A stretch of 64,000 nucleotides of DNA from Vibrio agarilyticus (GCF_012641465.1 NZ_JABAIK010000001.1:372001-436000), one strand, 5' to 3'; shown: positions 41,146 through 51,765, counted from the first letter of the stretch. Numbers and translations: made by a program. The notes: generated from the sequence alone by a model not told the origin.

Positions 41146-41268
41146 AAATAAGATATAACTTTTTAATCCTTTGCCTTGAAAGCATAAGCCCCTATTCTGG
41201 TCATCAAATACCTGAGTGACCTTTAAGGCTTGGGTAACTCACTAACCGTGTCATGAAGGAACATCACA

Positions 41269-42237
41269 ATGAGCAAGATTTACGAAGATAACTCCCTCAC
41301 TATTGGCAATACGCCACTTGTGCGTTTAAACAAAGTGAGCAACGGTAACGTACTGGCAAAGATTGAAGCACGCAATCCAAGCTTCAGTGTCAAGTGCCGA
41401 ATCGGTGCCAATATGATTTGGCAAGCAGAAAAAGATGGCTTGCTCAAACCTGGCGTTGAGTTGGTTGAACCAACCAGTGGTAATACTGGCATCGCACTAG
41501 CATTTGTTGCAGCTGCGCGTGGATACAAACTTACCCTAACCATGCCCGAGTCAATGAGCTTAGAACGCCGCAAGCTATTAAAAGCACTTGGAGCAAACTT
41601 AGTGCTGACCGAAGCGGCAAAAGGCATGAAAGGCGCGATTGCTAAAGCAGAAGAAATTGTCGCTAGCAATCCAGAAAAACATCTCCTACTGCAGCAATTT
41701 AACAACCCAGCTAACCCTGAGATTCACGAAAAAACCACAGGACCTGAAATTTGGGATGCGACCGATGGTGAGGTTGATGTCTTTGTTGCTGGCGTTGGAA
41801 CTGGCGGCACATTAACAGGTACCTCTCGCTATATTAAAGGCACAAAAGGCAAAGCGATTTTGTCTGTTGCAGTAGAGCCTGAAGAGTCACCGGTGATTTC
41901 TCAAGCGCTTGCTGGTGACGAAATCAAGCCAGCGCCACACAAAATTCAGGGCATTGGAGCCGGTTTTATTCCGGGTAACCTTGACCTTGAATTGATTGAC
42001 CGCGTCGAGACGGTAACATCGGACGAAGCCATTGCAATGGCGCGCCGCCTAATGGAAGAAGAAGGTATTTTAGCCGGAATTTCATCGGGCGCGGCGGTTG
42101 TAGCAGCCAACAGAATAGCTGAACTGCCTGAATTTAAAGGTAAAACTATCGTTACTGTATTACCAAGCTCTGGTGAACGTTATTTGAGCACGGCACTGTT
42201 TGCCGGCATCTTTACTGAAAAAGAAAATCAGCAGTAA
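41269..42237 (+). CDS. cysK: Cysteine synthase A (O-acetylserine sulfhydrylase)
   Basis: This 322-residue fold-type II PLP enzyme makes cysteine from O-acetylserine and sulfide. The PLP lysine lies in [16 protein letters not shown] (residues 37-52). The phosphate/substrate loop is [10 protein letters not shown] and the glycine loop is [16 protein letters not shown]. CysK rather than CysM is indicated by length and motif wording. The ATG follows AAGGAAC. Its own terminator separates it from ptsH, the order cysK-ptsHI-crr being as in enterobacteria. Confidence 0.96.
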   Translation: MSKIYEDNSLTIGNTPLVRLNKVSNGNVLAKIEARNPSFSVKCRIGANMIWQAEKDGLLKPGVELVEPTSGNTGIALAFVAAARGYKLTLTMPESMSLERRKLLKALGANLVLTEAAKGMKGAIAKAEEIVASNPEKHLLLQQFNNPANPEIHEKTTGPEIWDATDGEVDVFVAGVGTGGTLTGTSRYIKGTKGKAILSVAVEPEESPVISQALAGDEIKPAPHKIQGIGAGFIPGNLDLELIDRVETVTSDEAIAMARRLMEEEGILAGISSGAAVVAANRIAELPEFKGKTIVTVLPSSGERYLSTALFAGIFTEKENQQ

Positions 42238-42263
42238 TACGTTGTAAAATCAATTTTTGATAT

Positions 42264-42290
42264 AAAAAAGCCCCTAACAGGGGCTTTTTT
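42264..42290 (+). terminator. cysK terminator
   Basis: AAAAAAGCCCCT-AAC-AGGGGCTTTTTT hairpin, 26 bp after the stop codon. The remaining gap up to ptsH (42291-42570) carries the pts promoter region; I could not place -10/-35 or CRP sites securely. Confidence 0.9.
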
Positions 42291-42570
42291 GTTGATCCCT
42301 GCCTCACCTTTGGTAATATCAGGATGTTTTATTTTTCGCTTCTAAATAAAAGAAGCTACAACAAAAAGGAGGTTACGTTTTGCACTCCTCAAATGCCGTA
42401 ACTTACTTTTTGACGTGTTTTGCAAATATGACAACTAAGCGTTTGTCTGAACAACATGAAGCCGCTGATTAAAAATAAGCGCCTTCAAGTTAAGTTGGGC
42501 ATTGCTGAAGTGGCTCAAATGACAAAACACCTGAACACACATACAAAAACATTCAATTAGGGTATATCAC

Positions 42571-42828
42571 ATGTACGAGAAACAAGTAGAAATCACTGCG
42601 GAAAACGGTCTTCACACTCGTCCAGCGGCGCAATTTGTTAAAGAAGCAAAAGCATTTGATGCGGACATTACAGTGACTTCAAACGGAAAAAGTGCAAGCG
42701 CGAAAAGTCTTTTCAAACTACAAACTCTTGGCCTAGTTAAAGGCACTGTAGTAAACATCTCTGCAGAAGGTCCTCAAGCGCAGCAAGCGGTTGATCACCT
42801 AGTTGCTCTGATGGATGAATTGCACTAA
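42571..42828 (+). CDS. ptsH: Phosphocarrier protein HPr
   Basis: This 85-residue HPr has the active His15 in [13 protein letters not shown] and Ser46 in [13 protein letters not shown]. It takes phosphate from enzyme I and passes it to EIIA proteins, including EIIA-Glc encoded two genes downstream. It is followed by a very strong hairpin before ptsI. Confidence 0.98.
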   Translation: MYEKQVEITAENGLHTRPAAQFVKEAKAFDADITVTSNGKSASAKSLFKLQTLGLVKGTVVNISAEGPQAQQAVDHLVALMDELH

Positions 42829-42842
42829 TCCCGTCACGTTAC

Positions 42843-42879
42843 TTAGAAAGCCATTTTGCAAAGCAAAATGGCTTTCTAA
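42843..42879. other. Perfect 17-bp inverted repeat between ptsH and ptsI
   Basis: TTAGAAAGCCATTTTGC and GCAAAATGGCTTTCTAA pair without mismatch around AAA. No U-run follows, so rather than a full terminator it may stabilise or process the mRNA 3' end of ptsH and so raise HPr over enzyme I. Confidence 0.7.
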
Positions 42880-42966
42880 ATTTGCACTACTATAAAAGCA
42901 GCTTATTTTTAAGCACGTTTTTATACTCGTTTTTCTGTTCAAGATTGACCAAACTAAGGTAAGGCT

Positions 42967-44691
42967 ATGATTTCAGGCATCCTTGCATCTCCTGGTATTG
43001 CAATTGGTAAAGCATTACTCCTTCAAGAAGATGAAATTGTTCTTAACACCACCTCAATTTCTGACGAGCAAATCGACGCAGAAGTACAACGTTTTTACGA
43101 TGCACGTAACAAATCGGCAGCTCAACTAGAAACCATCAAACAAAAAGCACTAGAAACGTTTGGTGAAGAAAAAGAAGCGATCTTCGAAGGTCACATCATG
43201 CTTCTTGAAGACGAAGAGCTTGAAGAAGAGATCCTGTCTCTTGTCAAAAATGACAAAATGAGCACAGATTTGGCCATTCATACGGTCATCGAAGAGCAAG
43301 CGACAGCCCTTGAATCATTGGATGATGAGTATCTAAAAGAGCGCGCGACAGACATTCGTGACATTGGCTCACGCTTTGTTAAAAATGCCCTTGGTATCAA
43401 CATCGTTTCTCTTAGTGACATTCGTGACGAAGTTATCCTTGTTGCCTACGACTTAACACCGTCTGAAACCGCACAAATTAATCTTGATTATGTGCTTGGT
43501 TTTGCCTGTGATATCGGCGGCCGCACCTCACACACGTCGATTATGGCGCGTTCACTTGAGTTGCCTGCTATCGTTGGTACTAACGACATCACAAAACAAG
43601 TTAAAAATGGCGACATGCTGATCTTGGATGCGGAAAATAACAAGATCATCGTCAACCCATCAGCAGAAGAACTCGAAGAAGCTAAAGCCGTTAAAGCAGC
43701 TGTTCTGGCAGAAAAAGAAGAACTCGCGAAACTTAAAGATCTGCACGCAGAAACCACCGATGGCCATCGCGTCGAAGTTTGCGGCAACATCGGTACAGTA
43801 AAAGACTGTGACGGTATTATTCGCAATGGCGGTGAAGGTGTCGGCCTTTACCGTACTGAATTCTTGTTTATGGACCGCGATGCGCTTCCGACAGAAGAAG
43901 AGCAGTATCACGCGTACAAAGAAGTCGCAGAAGCGATGAACGGTCAAGCGGTCATTATCCGTACCATGGATATCGGTGGCGACAAAGACCTACCATACAT
44001 GGATCTTCCAAAAGAGATGAACCCTTTCTTGGGTTGGCGCGCGGTTCGTATCAGTCTTGACCGTCGTGACATTTTACGTGACCAATTACGTGGTATTTTG
44101 CGTGCTTCCGCGCACGGAAAACTGCGCATCATGTTCCCAATGATCATTTCAGTTGAAGAGATCCGCGAACTAAAAGCGGCGATCGAAGAATACAAAACTG
44201 AATTGCGTTCTGAAGGCCATGCTTTTGATGAAAATATTGAAATCGGCGTGATGGTGGAAACCCCAGCTGCAGCTGCGATCGCTCATCATTTGGCAAAAGA
44301 AGTCGCGTTCTTCTCTATCGGTACGAACGATCTTACGCAATATACACTTGCTGTTGACCGTGGTAACGAGATGATTTCACACCTATACAACCCACTATCA
44401 CCGGCAGTCCTGACTGTGATCAAACAAGTCATTGACGCTTCACATGCAGAAGGTAAATGGACAGGTATGTGTGGTGAGCTTGCGGGTGATGAGCGCGCAA
44501 CACTGCTGCTGCTTGGTATGGGCTTAGATGAATTCTCAATGAGTGGTATCTCTATCCCTAAAGTGAAAAAAGTGATCCGTAACTCAAGCTACGCCGAAGT
44601 GAAAGCGATGGCTGAGCAAGCCTTGTCACTTCCAACAGCGGCTGAGATTGAAGCGGTCGTCGAAAAGTTCATCGCTGAAAACTCAAAATAA
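42967..44691 (+). CDS. ptsI: PTS enzyme I
   Basis: This 574-residue enzyme transfers phosphate from PEP to HPr. The phosphohistidine His189 is in [24 protein letters not shown]-binding signatures [22 protein letters not shown] and [19 protein letters not shown], and the catalytic Cys in [11 protein letters not shown], are all present. The ATG at 42967 follows TAAGGTAAGGCT. It shares a transcription unit with ptsH and crr, interrupted by two hairpins. Confidence 0.98.
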   Translation: MISGILASPGIAIGKALLLQEDEIVLNTTSISDEQIDAEVQRFYDARNKSAAQLETIKQKALETFGEEKEAIFEGHIMLLEDEELEEEILSLVKNDKMSTDLAIHTVIEEQATALESLDDEYLKERATDIRDIGSRFVKNALGINIVSLSDIRDEVILVAYDLTPSETAQINLDYVLGFACDIGGRTSHTSIMARSLELPAIVGTNDITKQVKNGDMLILDAENNKIIVNPSAEELEEAKAVKAAVLAEKEELAKLKDLHAETTDGHRVEVCGNIGTVKDCDGIIRNGGEGVGLYRTEFLFMDRDALPTEEEQYHAYKEVAEAMNGQAVIIRTMDIGGDKDLPYMDLPKEMNPFLGWRAVRISLDRRDILRDQLRGILRASAHGKLRIMFPMIISVEEIRELKAAIEEYKTELRSEGHAFDENIEIGVMVETPAAAAIAHHLAKEVAFFSIGTNDLTQYTLAVDRGNEMISHLYNPLSPAVLTVIKQVIDASHAEGKWTGMCGELAGDERATLLLLGMGLDEFSMSGISIPKVKKVIRNSSYAEVKAMAEQALSLPTAAEIEAVVEKFIAENSK

Positions 44692-44707
44692 CCAGCGCTG
44701 CCAATAG

Positions 44708-44735
44708 ATTAGACGACTGAAATATGTCGTCTAAT
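44708..44735. other. Hairpin between ptsI and crr
   Basis: ATTAGACGAC pairs with GTCGTCTAAT around TGAAATAT. The U-run is weak (TTGTCTTG). A probable attenuator or RNA-stability element. Confidence 0.6.
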
Positions 44736-44795
44736 TGTCTTGATTGGTATACTATACTTCGACAGAATAAAATTGAACCTTAGGAGCATGACACA

Positions 44796-45305
44796 ATGGG
44801 TCTGTTTGATAAACTTAAGAAGCTTGTATCTGACGATAGCGCAGACGCTGGTGCAATCGAAATTATCGCGCCACTTTCTGGTGAAATCGTGAACATCGAA
44901 GATGTGCCGGACGTTGTTTTCGCTGAAAAAATCGTAGGTGACGGTATTGCTATCAAACCTGCAGGCAACAAAATGGTTGCTCCTGTAAACGGTACTATCG
45001 GCAAAATTTTTGAAACTAACCACGCGTTTTCAATTGAGTCTGATGACGGTGTAGAACTTTTTGTTCACTTTGGTATCGACACAGTAGAATTGAAAGGCGA
45101 AGGTTTCACTCGCATCGCGGAAGAAGGCCAATCAGTGAAAGTGGGTGACACTATCATTGAGTTTGATCTTGCGCTTCTTGAAGAAAAAGCAAAATCAACG
45201 CTAACACCAGTTGTGATTTCTAACATGGATGAAATCAAAGAGCTGAACAAACTTTCTGGTGCAGTAACTGTTGGTGAAACGCCAGTACTTCGTGTGACTA
45301 AATAA
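44796..45305 (+). CDS. crr: EIIA-Glc
   Basis: This 169-residue glucose-specific IIA protein has the phosphorylated histidine (His91 counting Met) in [18 protein letters not shown] and the partner His76 in ETNHAFSI. The N-terminal amphipathic [11 protein letters not shown] is the membrane-tether helix. It phosphorylates EIICB-Glc and probably NagE here, which has no IIA of its own, and controls adenylate cyclase and inducer exclusion. Last gene of the pts unit. Confidence 0.97.
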   Translation: MGLFDKLKKLVSDDSADAGAIEIIAPLSGEIVNIEDVPDVVFAEKIVGDGIAIKPAGNKMVAPVNGTIGKIFETNHAFSIESDDGVELFVHFGIDTVELKGEGFTRIAEEGQSVKVGDTIIEFDLALLEEKAKSTLTPVVISNMDEIKELNKLSGAVTVGETPVLRVTK

Positions 45306-45329
45306 TCGATTCACCGAACACTCATACTT

Positions 45330-45360
45330 TAAAACGCAGCATTCATTGCTGCGTTTTTTT
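45330..45360 (+). terminator. crr terminator
   Basis: AAAACGCAGCA-TTCAT-TGCTGCGTTTTTTT hairpin 24 bp after the stop. Confidence 0.9.
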
Positions 45361-45367
45361 TATCTTA

Positions 45368-45600
45368 TAGCTAAGTAACTTCAACATACTCAATTTATAC
45401 TCATCACACTTAACGTTGTTACAGTATTGGCTTGCTATCCAAGCCTCATCTCATAGCTCATCTGAGCTCAGAGGCTTTGCTCGCTTGTCGCCTACCTGCA
45501 TCTTCAAGTTTTTGAGTATATGCTCTCGAAATGCTCAAAGGCCAAAGACTTTGTTCGTTTACCACTTACGTATATCGTCAGTGGTTTGGGGATAGTGAGA
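45368..45600 (-). repeat. Decayed ERIC-like/family-2 repeat tract between crr and flaC
   Basis: 45368-45524 has a worn left end (TATAGCTAAGTAACTTCAAC) and a good inverted ERIC-like right arm (CAGAGGCTTTGCTCGCTTGT, CCTACCTGCATCTTCAAG) but lacks the CATAG core. A second, more worn arm follows at about 45540-45595 (GACTTTGTTCGTTTACC ... GTGGTTTGGGGATA). No gene lies in 45306-45842. Confidence 0.65.
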
Positions 45601-45620
45601 ATGACTTAGGTGGATAAAAA

Positions 45621-45655
45621 AGAAAAGCCCCTATTCTTTGAGAGAACTGGGGCTA
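45621..45655 (-). terminator. Possible flagellin gene terminator
   Basis: On the minus strand AGCCCC pairs with GGGGCT across a long loop, followed by TTTCTTTTTT. It lies about 190 bp past the flagellin stop. Confidence 0.5.
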
Positions 45656-45842
45656 GGTTGGCTGCCGGAGCCTAAGCGGAGATCAGAGAAATAATCGCCA
45701 TCCGGCATACCTAGACAGCTTTAGTTATCAAAAACAGGCAGGTGAGAGATGAGAGAGCCCGTGATTCAACATAAAGCTGCTTGCCATGTGTCTCGAAGTT
45801 CCTTGCTCACGTCTGAGTAATAAAAGAAACTTCGATTCACAA

Positions 45843-47000
45843 TTACTGCAATAGTGACATCGCAGAATTTGGCAACTGTTTTGCTTGAGCAAGAATCGAT
45901 GTTCCTGCTTGTTGCAGAATTTGTGCTTTGGTCATCTGCGTCGTTTCCTTCGCAAAATCCGTATCTTTAATCCGGCTATTAGATGCATCAACGTTCTCTT
46001 GAACGTTGGCCAAGTTATTAATGCTGTGATTCAAACGGTTTTGTTTCGCACCGAGATCTGCGCGTTGCGCATCGACGTATTTTAGCGCAGCGTCGATAAC
46101 ACCTACTGCGTTTTGCGCACCTTGAACCGTGCCTAAATCAACATCTTGAACTGTGAATGGTGTCGCCTCAACGCTACTTAAACCCAAATCATCCGCAAGT
46201 GAACCCGATATTTGAACTTCACCTTTTAAGTTTGGCTCAGCAATGAACAGCTGAAGTTTGCCATCAGCGCTGACCGATGCATTGACCAAAGCGCTTTGAC
46301 CATTAATGTAGGTTGCCAGCTCTTCAATATCATCGCCTGCACGCGCACTTACGTTGATTTCAAGGTCAATAACATTGCCCTCTTCATCTTCGTCCATGCC
46401 GGGCAAAACAATCTTCATATCATTTTGTTCTGGATTGACCATCCACTCTTTTTCTTTGCCGTTAAGGCCAAAGAAACTCGCGCCACCCATGCGATAGTCG
46501 TCCGCACGAACACTGGTCAGAGCCATGATCATCGCTTCACCAGAGTTAGCACCGATTTGGAATGACGCATCACCAAAGCTACCATTTAGCAAACGACGAC
46601 CACCGAATGATGTGGTTTCAGCAATACGGTTGATCTCATCTTGTAAGGCAAGTGATTCTTCGTTAATTGCTTGACGCTCTGCTGGCGAGTTTGTGCCGTT
46701 CGCCGACTGCAATGACAAATCACGCATCCGTTGCAGCACCGAGGTCACCTCGTTCATTGCGCCTTCCGCTGTTTGCGCAATTGAAATGCCATCATTGGCG
46801 TTGCGCATAGCGACATCAAGACCGCGAGATTGTGCTGTCAAACGGTTAGAAATCTGCAAGCCCGCCGCATCATCTTTGGCACTATTAATACGATGACCAG
46901 AAGAAAGACGCTCCATCGAGGTGCTTAACTCATTGGTCGCTTTATTGAGGTAGCGCTGAGTGGTCATAGCCGCCACGTTAGTGCTTACAGTAACAGTCAT
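45843..47000 (-). CDS. flaC: Polar flagellin (FlaC-type by position)
   Basis: This 385-residue flagellin has a highly conserved N-terminal D0/D1 ([39 protein letters not shown]-like stretch, residues 20-60), a variable acidic centre (about 180-240), and the conserved C-terminal half ending [16 protein letters not shown]. Vibrios carry five to six polar flagellins; the one next to flgL is usually FlaC, so the letter rests on position. RBS AAGGAGAG. Candidate promoters lie at 47119-47145 (FliA) and 47246-47260 (sigma54). Confidence 0.9.
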   Translation of the reverse strand: MTVTVSTNVAAMTTQRYLNKATNELSTSMERLSSGHRINSAKDDAAGLQISNRLTAQSRGLDVAMRNANDGISIAQTAEGAMNEVTSVLQRMRDLSLQSANGTNSPAERQAINEESLALQDEINRIAETTSFGGRRLLNGSFGDASFQIGANSGEAMIMALTSVRADDYRMGGASFFGLNGKEKEWMVNPEQNDMKIVLPGMDEDEEGNVIDLEINVSARAGDDIEELATYINGQSALVNASVSADGKLQLFIAEPNLKGEVQISGSLADDLGLSSVEATPFTVQDVDLGTVQGAQNAVGVIDAALKYVDAQRADLGAKQNRLNHSINNLANVQENVDASNSRIKDTDFAKETTQMTKAQILQQAGTSILAQAKQLPNSAMSLLQ

Positions 47001-47118
47001 TGTTGCTCTCCTTGTGAGTTCGCCATCGGGTGCGAAGTGGTCAGTTCTACTTTCGTGAAATGCGCTGACCGTAAATATATTTACTTGCTCTAGCTACTTC
47101 GCGCCCTCTCCTTTAGGT

Positions 47119-47145
47119 TGATACGCAAGAAATGATGTCGCTTTA
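47119..47145 (-). promoter_or_regulatory. Candidate FliA (sigma28) promoter of the flagellin gene
   Basis: Minus strand: TAAA, 15 nt, GCGTATCA, against the consensus TAAA-N15-GCCGATAA (5 of 8 in the -10). Confidence 0.45.
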
Positions 47146-47245
47146 TTACTATGATTTTATTGCCATAGTTCAAGCTCATCTCACGTACACCCTCAAAGGG
47201 ACTAGCAGAACGTCTAACGATGAAATTGCTTCTGAATCAGGTTAT

Positions 47246-47260
47246 ACAACATACGTGCCA
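47246..47260 (-). promoter_or_regulatory. Candidate sigma54 promoter upstream of the flagellin gene
   Basis: Minus strand TGGCAC-GTATG-TTGT, one mismatch in the -12 TTGC. It lies about 246 bp upstream of the flagellin ATG. The 592-bp gap 47001-47592 otherwise holds a repeat fragment and the flgL terminator. Confidence 0.5.
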
Positions 47261-47408
47261 ATAATTTAATTGCAAATCAATTTAATTTAAATTCCATATA
47301 TATCAACAGTTTATTTGGTTTTATTTTGTTCTTAATTTTTCAGCGGCAATACTTGCCGACTATTTTGCCGCCTGTTTGCCGCTTCTTTGGCCGTTTATTT
47401 ACCGTCCG

Positions 47409-47497
47409 ATAGAGCACTTCGTGAACAGAGATACACTATGTGATGAGGTTTGTGAGTGCCTGTCAACACCGCTGCAACTTCAAGTAGGATGGGTATA
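47409..47497 (+). repeat. Right half of an ERIC-like repeat (copy 8)
   Basis: It begins in the middle of an element (AGAGCACTTCGTGAACAGAG), keeps CACTATGTGATGAGGTTTGT, and ends CAACTTCAAGTAGGATGGG plus TATA. The left arm is missing. Confidence 0.8.
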
Positions 47498-47540
47498 CAG
47501 CCTAGGAATAAAGGCGCTTATCATTAGGGACTGAGGTAAG

Positions 47541-47572
47541 CAAAAGGAGTGCGAATACTCGCACTCCTTTTG
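47541..47572 (-). terminator. flgL terminator
   Basis: AAAAGGAGTGCGA-ATAC-TCGCACTCCTTTT is a perfect 13-bp stem 20 bp past the flgL stop, T-rich on both sides. Confidence 0.85.
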
Positions 47573-47592
47573 AGACTCTGATGAAGAACGGC

Positions 47593-48786
47593 TCAGAGGT
47601 AATTGAACAGCGTGAGATCTTTTGCTTTACCAAAGGCTTTTTGTGATGCTTCTAGCGCACGTGAGTTTTCTGCAAACTCAATCACCGCTTTAGAATAATC
47701 CAAGTCTTCAAAATTACTCTTAGCTTTGGCAAGTGACAATTGATAATCAAGGTGCTGCTGCTCTTGAATATCTAATGTACCCAAACGTGCACCTACATCA
47801 GCGCGCACCTTATTTAGGTGAACAAACGCGGCGTGAAACTCTTGAGAGACTTTTTGCAGTTCAGCGGTTGCGCTGGCATCCGACACCGAGGCGGATGACG
47901 TCTCTTCAGCCCGCTTAAAGCTATCAAACAAACTAAAAGTCTTACGCGGTGCCAAATCTATCACGTCACCTTTGTGGATCTGACCGCGAATTTCTATGGT
48001 TAAATCGTCGTAACGAATGCCTGTTTTAGGGTCAAATTCATCCGCGTCCACCACTGAGCCATCTTTTTCAAGTTGGTAGCCCCATTTGCCATTGCTCATA
48101 TCAACAAAAGTAACGCGATAAGGATCCGTGTCATCAAAATCTAAATTTTCTGCGCGCTCAAGCAATAGCTCGGAACCGGATTGCAACTGATAACTTGGCT
48201 CATAGTCACCAAAGGGGTTAGGGATTTCGCTAAAAACGTGGCTACCAGGATCGTTCATCGCGATCTCAAGCGTATTCGAAATTCGCATCTTGCGCTGATA
48301 ATCATCACCGGAATAGGTCACCGAGCCATCATAATCACGAAAATAAGGTTGGCTACGTGGTTTTGTCCCCGAAAAGGTGTAGTTACCGGACTCATCTTGT
48401 ACGTTAGCAACCGTCAATAAGTTCGTGGCTAACTCTTCAAGCTCGCGCCGCTTCGCTTGACGATCCGCTGGCGATAACGCGCCGTTGATCATTTCCATTA
48501 CAGTACGCTTGGCTTCATCAGTAAACTGCTCAGCGGCAGCAACATTCACCTCATGCTGTTCCAGTCGATTGCGCACCAGCACAATCGAGTCTTTATATTG
48601 CGTGATTTGCGCGGTTTGCTGATTAATATTTTGAATATAGTGGGTCGCTAACGGATCATCGCCTGGCGTCAGTAATTTCTTTCCTGATGCTAACTGAGCG
48701 TGATTGTGATGCACTTTATTCTCTTGGCGACGCAGATCATTCTGTACCGACTGAAAATTATGGAAGCTGGAAATACGATTCAACAT
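47593..48786 (-). CDS. flgL: Flagellar hook-filament junction protein FlgL
   Basis: This 397-residue protein (HAP3) has flagellin-like coiled ends: N-terminal ISSFHNFQSVQNDLRRQENK with QLASGKKLLTPGDDP, and C-terminal VRADVGARLGTLDIQEQQH and LDYSKAVIEFAENSRALEASQKAFGK. It joins FlgK to the filament. It begins 10 bp after flgK and ends at a strong terminator, forming the flgKL unit. Confidence 0.94.
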   Translation of the reverse strand: MLNRISSFHNFQSVQNDLRRQENKVHHNHAQLASGKKLLTPGDDPLATHYIQNINQQTAQITQYKDSIVLVRNRLEQHEVNVAAAEQFTDEAKRTVMEMINGALSPADRQAKRRELEELATNLLTVANVQDESGNYTFSGTKPRSQPYFRDYDGSVTYSGDDYQRKMRISNTLEIAMNDPGSHVFSEIPNPFGDYEPSYQLQSGSELLLERAENLDFDDTDPYRVTFVDMSNGKWGYQLEKDGSVVDADEFDPKTGIRYDDLTIEIRGQIHKGDVIDLAPRKTFSLFDSFKRAEETSSASVSDASATAELQKVSQEFHAAFVHLNKVRADVGARLGTLDIQEQQHLDYQLSLAKAKSNFEDLDYSKAVIEFAENSRALEASQKAFGKAKDLTLFNYL

Positions 48787-48796
48787 TCATCGCCTC

Positions 48797-50713
48797 CTAT
48801 CGCAACTGCAATATGGTGTTAAAGGTGTCGTTGGCTGCCTGCATGATTTTCGAGGACGCCATATAGGCTTGCTGAAAACGCATCAGATTTGACGCCTCCT
48901 CATCCATATTAACGCCAGAAATTGACGCCACACGCTCTTGAGCGGTTTCGTTTTCCAAACGTGCAATATCAGATAAGCGGCGAGCCGTTGCCGTTTTGAG
49001 CCCTACATCGGTATTGAGGTTATGATAAACGTCAATCATGGTGCTCTCACCGCCATCCAAAAACTTAGCCGTCTGCATTTTTTGCAACTTACGCAAGTTA
49101 CCATTGTCGCCTTCAGAGGGCACAAGGTTGGCGGTGAATCGGTCTTGCGGCAAAGCGCCTTCCGTGAGGGTGACTATAGTCGGCTCACCATCATGATAAT
49201 CAGGATGAGAGCGCGGCACATCAATCTCTATTGTACCCTTTGGCGGATAATCGGTCGGTGTACAAAGCAATTTGCCATGTTTATCGACCACCGCAAACTG
49301 AGTGCCATCGGGTGAGATGACCAGTTCAAACTCTCGAATATCACCAATCGACTCAATTTTGAACTCCGCTGTCCCCTTAGCAAAGGTGGTCGAGGCTTCA
49401 TAACTTTGCGCCGTTAGCGCTTTAGGATCATCGGTAACCATTTGCATCTGCGCCGCAGATTGACGCGTTGGTCGCAGTAGTATCTTCTCACCCACTTCAG
49501 GCCGCTGATTGATTTCAACTCGCATGCCATCGAGCAAGAATCCCTCGCCTTTCTCTAACATTTTCGGCTGCACGACTTGCCCATTGGGTAATGTTACCTG
49601 ATAGCGGTCACCATCGTATCTTAACGCATATTCACCGCCTTTAAGCGCAGGCAAATCGTCTAAATAGACCGAAACTTGAGCGTCCGATCCGGTCGCAGTG
49701 ACCACTCGAGAACGGACTAACTCGGGTGAGTTAACGGGCGTAAAAATAGGTCCGCCTTTTTCACCATAGAGATCCAGCCCTTGATCTTGGATCAAGTTCA
49801 CTCCATGAGAAAACGAAGCTGCTAAACGTCCTAACTCATCAAGGACACCGGGAATATAGGTGTCACGCATATCAAGCATCGCGCCGAGTTTTCCATCCAT
49901 ATCAATCGATTTGATTGGCTTTAGCGACTGACCTTCATAAATAGCAAGACGGCGCTGGTGAACGTCGGGATACCCTTCGATCATCTTCAGCTGGCTCGCC
50001 TCTGTGCCTGATACCAGTGTGTGTCCATTGCCAATATGAACGTTAAAACCTTCTGCATTATTTCGCGGTGTTACCGTCACTTTGGTGTATTCTGACAACT
50101 CTTTGATCAAGGTTTCATGTTGATCACGCAAGTCATTATGCTCGCCCGGCGTGCGCATCATTAAGCGGTGCAAATCACGGATTTCAATCGCTAACTGGTT
50201 GATGCGATCAATCCCCATATCAAGCTTTTTATTCGTCACATCAAATTGCTGACGAATCGTATCTTGAAAGCTATTCAATGTTTCTGATGACAGGCGTGCT
50301 TTTTCCAGCACCACTTTACGAGCGCCCATATCATTTGGGCTATCAGCAAGTGTTTTCAGTGAGTCAAACCACTCATTCAATGTCTCAGGAATTTTCTTTG
50401 ATGACATGGACGATAATAAATTCGACAACATATCTAAGTTGGCTTCGCCATCGAGTTTATTGGAAAAATTGGTGGTAGAGAGATTAAGCTCATTAACGGC
50501 AAATTGATCCCACGAGCGGCGAACATTTTCCACATGCACACCCATGCCATAGGTCGAACCGCCAAACTGACGCGGGTCGTTTGTCCCTTGGATCACAGAC
50601 TGGCGGCTATAGCCCTCCGTGTTCACGTTAGAGATGTTGTGACCTGTAGTATTGAGCTGTCTTTGACTGGTGAGTACGCTCTGCGTACCAACCGACAACA
50701 GATCCGATGCCAT
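48797..50713 (-). CDS. flgK: Flagellar hook-filament junction protein FlgK
   Basis: This 638-residue protein (HAP1) starts MASDLLSVGTQSVLTSQRQL with GHNISNVNTEGYSRQ, the flagellar rod/hook N-terminal signature. It ends with SGVNMDEEASNLMRFQQAYMASSKIMQ, the matching C-terminal region. I chose the ATG at 50713; the frame extends to 50752, but the 13 extra residues are not family-like and the ATG follows GGGGG. A perfect sigma54 site is at 50774-50788. Confidence 0.95.
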   Translation of the reverse strand: MASDLLSVGTQSVLTSQRQLNTTGHNISNVNTEGYSRQSVIQGTNDPRQFGGSTYGMGVHVENVRRSWDQFAVNELNLSTTNFSNKLDGEANLDMLSNLLSSMSSKKIPETLNEWFDSLKTLADSPNDMGARKVVLEKARLSSETLNSFQDTIRQQFDVTNKKLDMGIDRINQLAIEIRDLHRLMMRTPGEHNDLRDQHETLIKELSEYTKVTVTPRNNAEGFNVHIGNGHTLVSGTEASQLKMIEGYPDVHQRRLAIYEGQSLKPIKSIDMDGKLGAMLDMRDTYIPGVLDELGRLAASFSHGVNLIQDQGLDLYGEKGGPIFTPVNSPELVRSRVVTATGSDAQVSVYLDDLPALKGGEYALRYDGDRYQVTLPNGQVVQPKMLEKGEGFLLDGMRVEINQRPEVGEKILLRPTRQSAAQMQMVTDDPKALTAQSYEASTTFAKGTAEFKIESIGDIREFELVISPDGTQFAVVDKHGKLLCTPTDYPPKGTIEIDVPRSHPDYHDGEPTIVTLTEGALPQDRFTANLVPSEGDNGNLRKLQKMQTAKFLDGGESTMIDVYHNLNTDVGLKTATARRLSDIARLENETAQERVASISGVNMDEEASNLMRFQQAYMASSKIMQAANDTFNTILQLR

Positions 50714-50773
50714 GGATGCCCCCGAAACGACAAAATAAGTTGGTAAAACCAACCATTACCTGAATCGAAAAAA

Positions 50774-50788
50774 GCAAAAAACGTGCCA
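50774..50788 (-). promoter_or_regulatory. Sigma54 promoter of flgKL
   Basis: Minus strand TGGCAC-GTTTT-TTGC matches the -24/-12 consensus exactly, 61 bp from the flgK ATG. FlrC control would be expected from known Vibrio biology. Confidence 0.85.
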
Positions 50789-50793
50789 GAGAG

Positions 50794-51759
50794 TTACATG
50801 GTATCTATTTGAGCTTGAACACGCAGGACTTTGTCGACATAAAGAGGGTCGGTTGCATATCCCGCTTGGTGAATTGAGTGAATGAATTGTGCGTCGCTAT
50901 CACGTGTCGACAGCGCTTGTGCATAACGCGGATTGTCATTCAAAAACCGCACATAATCGGCAAAACTTTCCGCGTATGAGCCATAAGCGCGAAACGATGC
51001 TGACTCCATGACGGGCGTTTGTTGATGGTATTCCAAGGTTTGCGTGGCAACTTTTCCACCTCGCCAGCTGCTATCGGCCTTGATATTGAACAAGTTGTGG
51101 CTGGTGCCGCGCTGATTCTTAACCACCTTTTGTCCCCAGCCTGTTTCCAACGCAGCTTGAGCCAATAGTAAACTGGGGGTCACACCCAACACTTTCGCCG
51201 CGCGTTCAGCATACGGTTTTAAAGTCGCAATAAAGCTTTCTGGAGAGTCAAAGTGTGCCGGCTCACCCTTGGTTAATTCGCCTGATTCAAGCAAACGACG
51301 TTCGATGTCACGTGCTTTCGTTTCATCGACTCGTCCATCACCAAATAGACGGCTGGCAGAGGCATCACGCGCCGCCTCTCGAATGGCTAACTCACGCTCA
51401 CCCGCAGCAGAGGAATCTTCAGAATTTGCTGAATTTCCTTGGCTTGCCGAAAGCTGTTTCACTATCATATCGGCCAGACCAAGCGAGCCTGAGCTGCTGA
51501 GTTCACTGGCCATCTGCTCATCCAGCATTTGCCGGTAAAAGGTTTGGTTTTGGCTGTTCATCAATTCAGACTCAAAACCTGAATTGGCTTCGCGCATCGA
51601 TTTAAACAGCATCGAGGTAAATATTGACTCAAATTGACGCGCCGCTGCCTCAAGTGCCGCTTGCTCATGCTGCTTTTCACCACCCACCGCTTGCTGTCGA
51701 AGTTTATCGAGACTGCTGATGTCATGAATGAAACCAATATCGTTACTATTTTTCATCAT
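50794..51759 (-). CDS. flgJ: Flagellar rod cap and peptidoglycan hydrolase FlgJ
   Basis: This 321-residue two-domain protein has an N-terminal rod-cap domain (about 30-110; AARQFESIFTSMLFKSMREANSG) and a C-terminal glucosaminidase/muramidase domain (about 165-320; LLLAQAALETGWGQKV with the catalytic Glu, HNLFNIKADSSWRGG). It opens the peptidoglycan for rod assembly. It lies 6 bp after flgI and ends just before the flgK promoter. Confidence 0.94.
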   Translation of the reverse strand: MMKNSNDIGFIHDISSLDKLRQQAVGGEKQHEQAALEAAARQFESIFTSMLFKSMREANSGFESELMNSQNQTFYRQMLDEQMASELSSSGSLGLADMIVKQLSASQGNSANSEDSSAAGERELAIREAARDASASRLFGDGRVDETKARDIERRLLESGELTKGEPAHFDSPESFIATLKPYAERAAKVLGVTPSLLLAQAALETGWGQKVVKNQRGTSHNLFNIKADSSWRGGKVATQTLEYHQQTPVMESASFRAYGSYAESFADYVRFLNDNPRYAQALSTRDSDAQFIHSIHQAGYATDPLYVDKVLRVQAQIDTM

Positions 51760-51765
51760 AATGAC

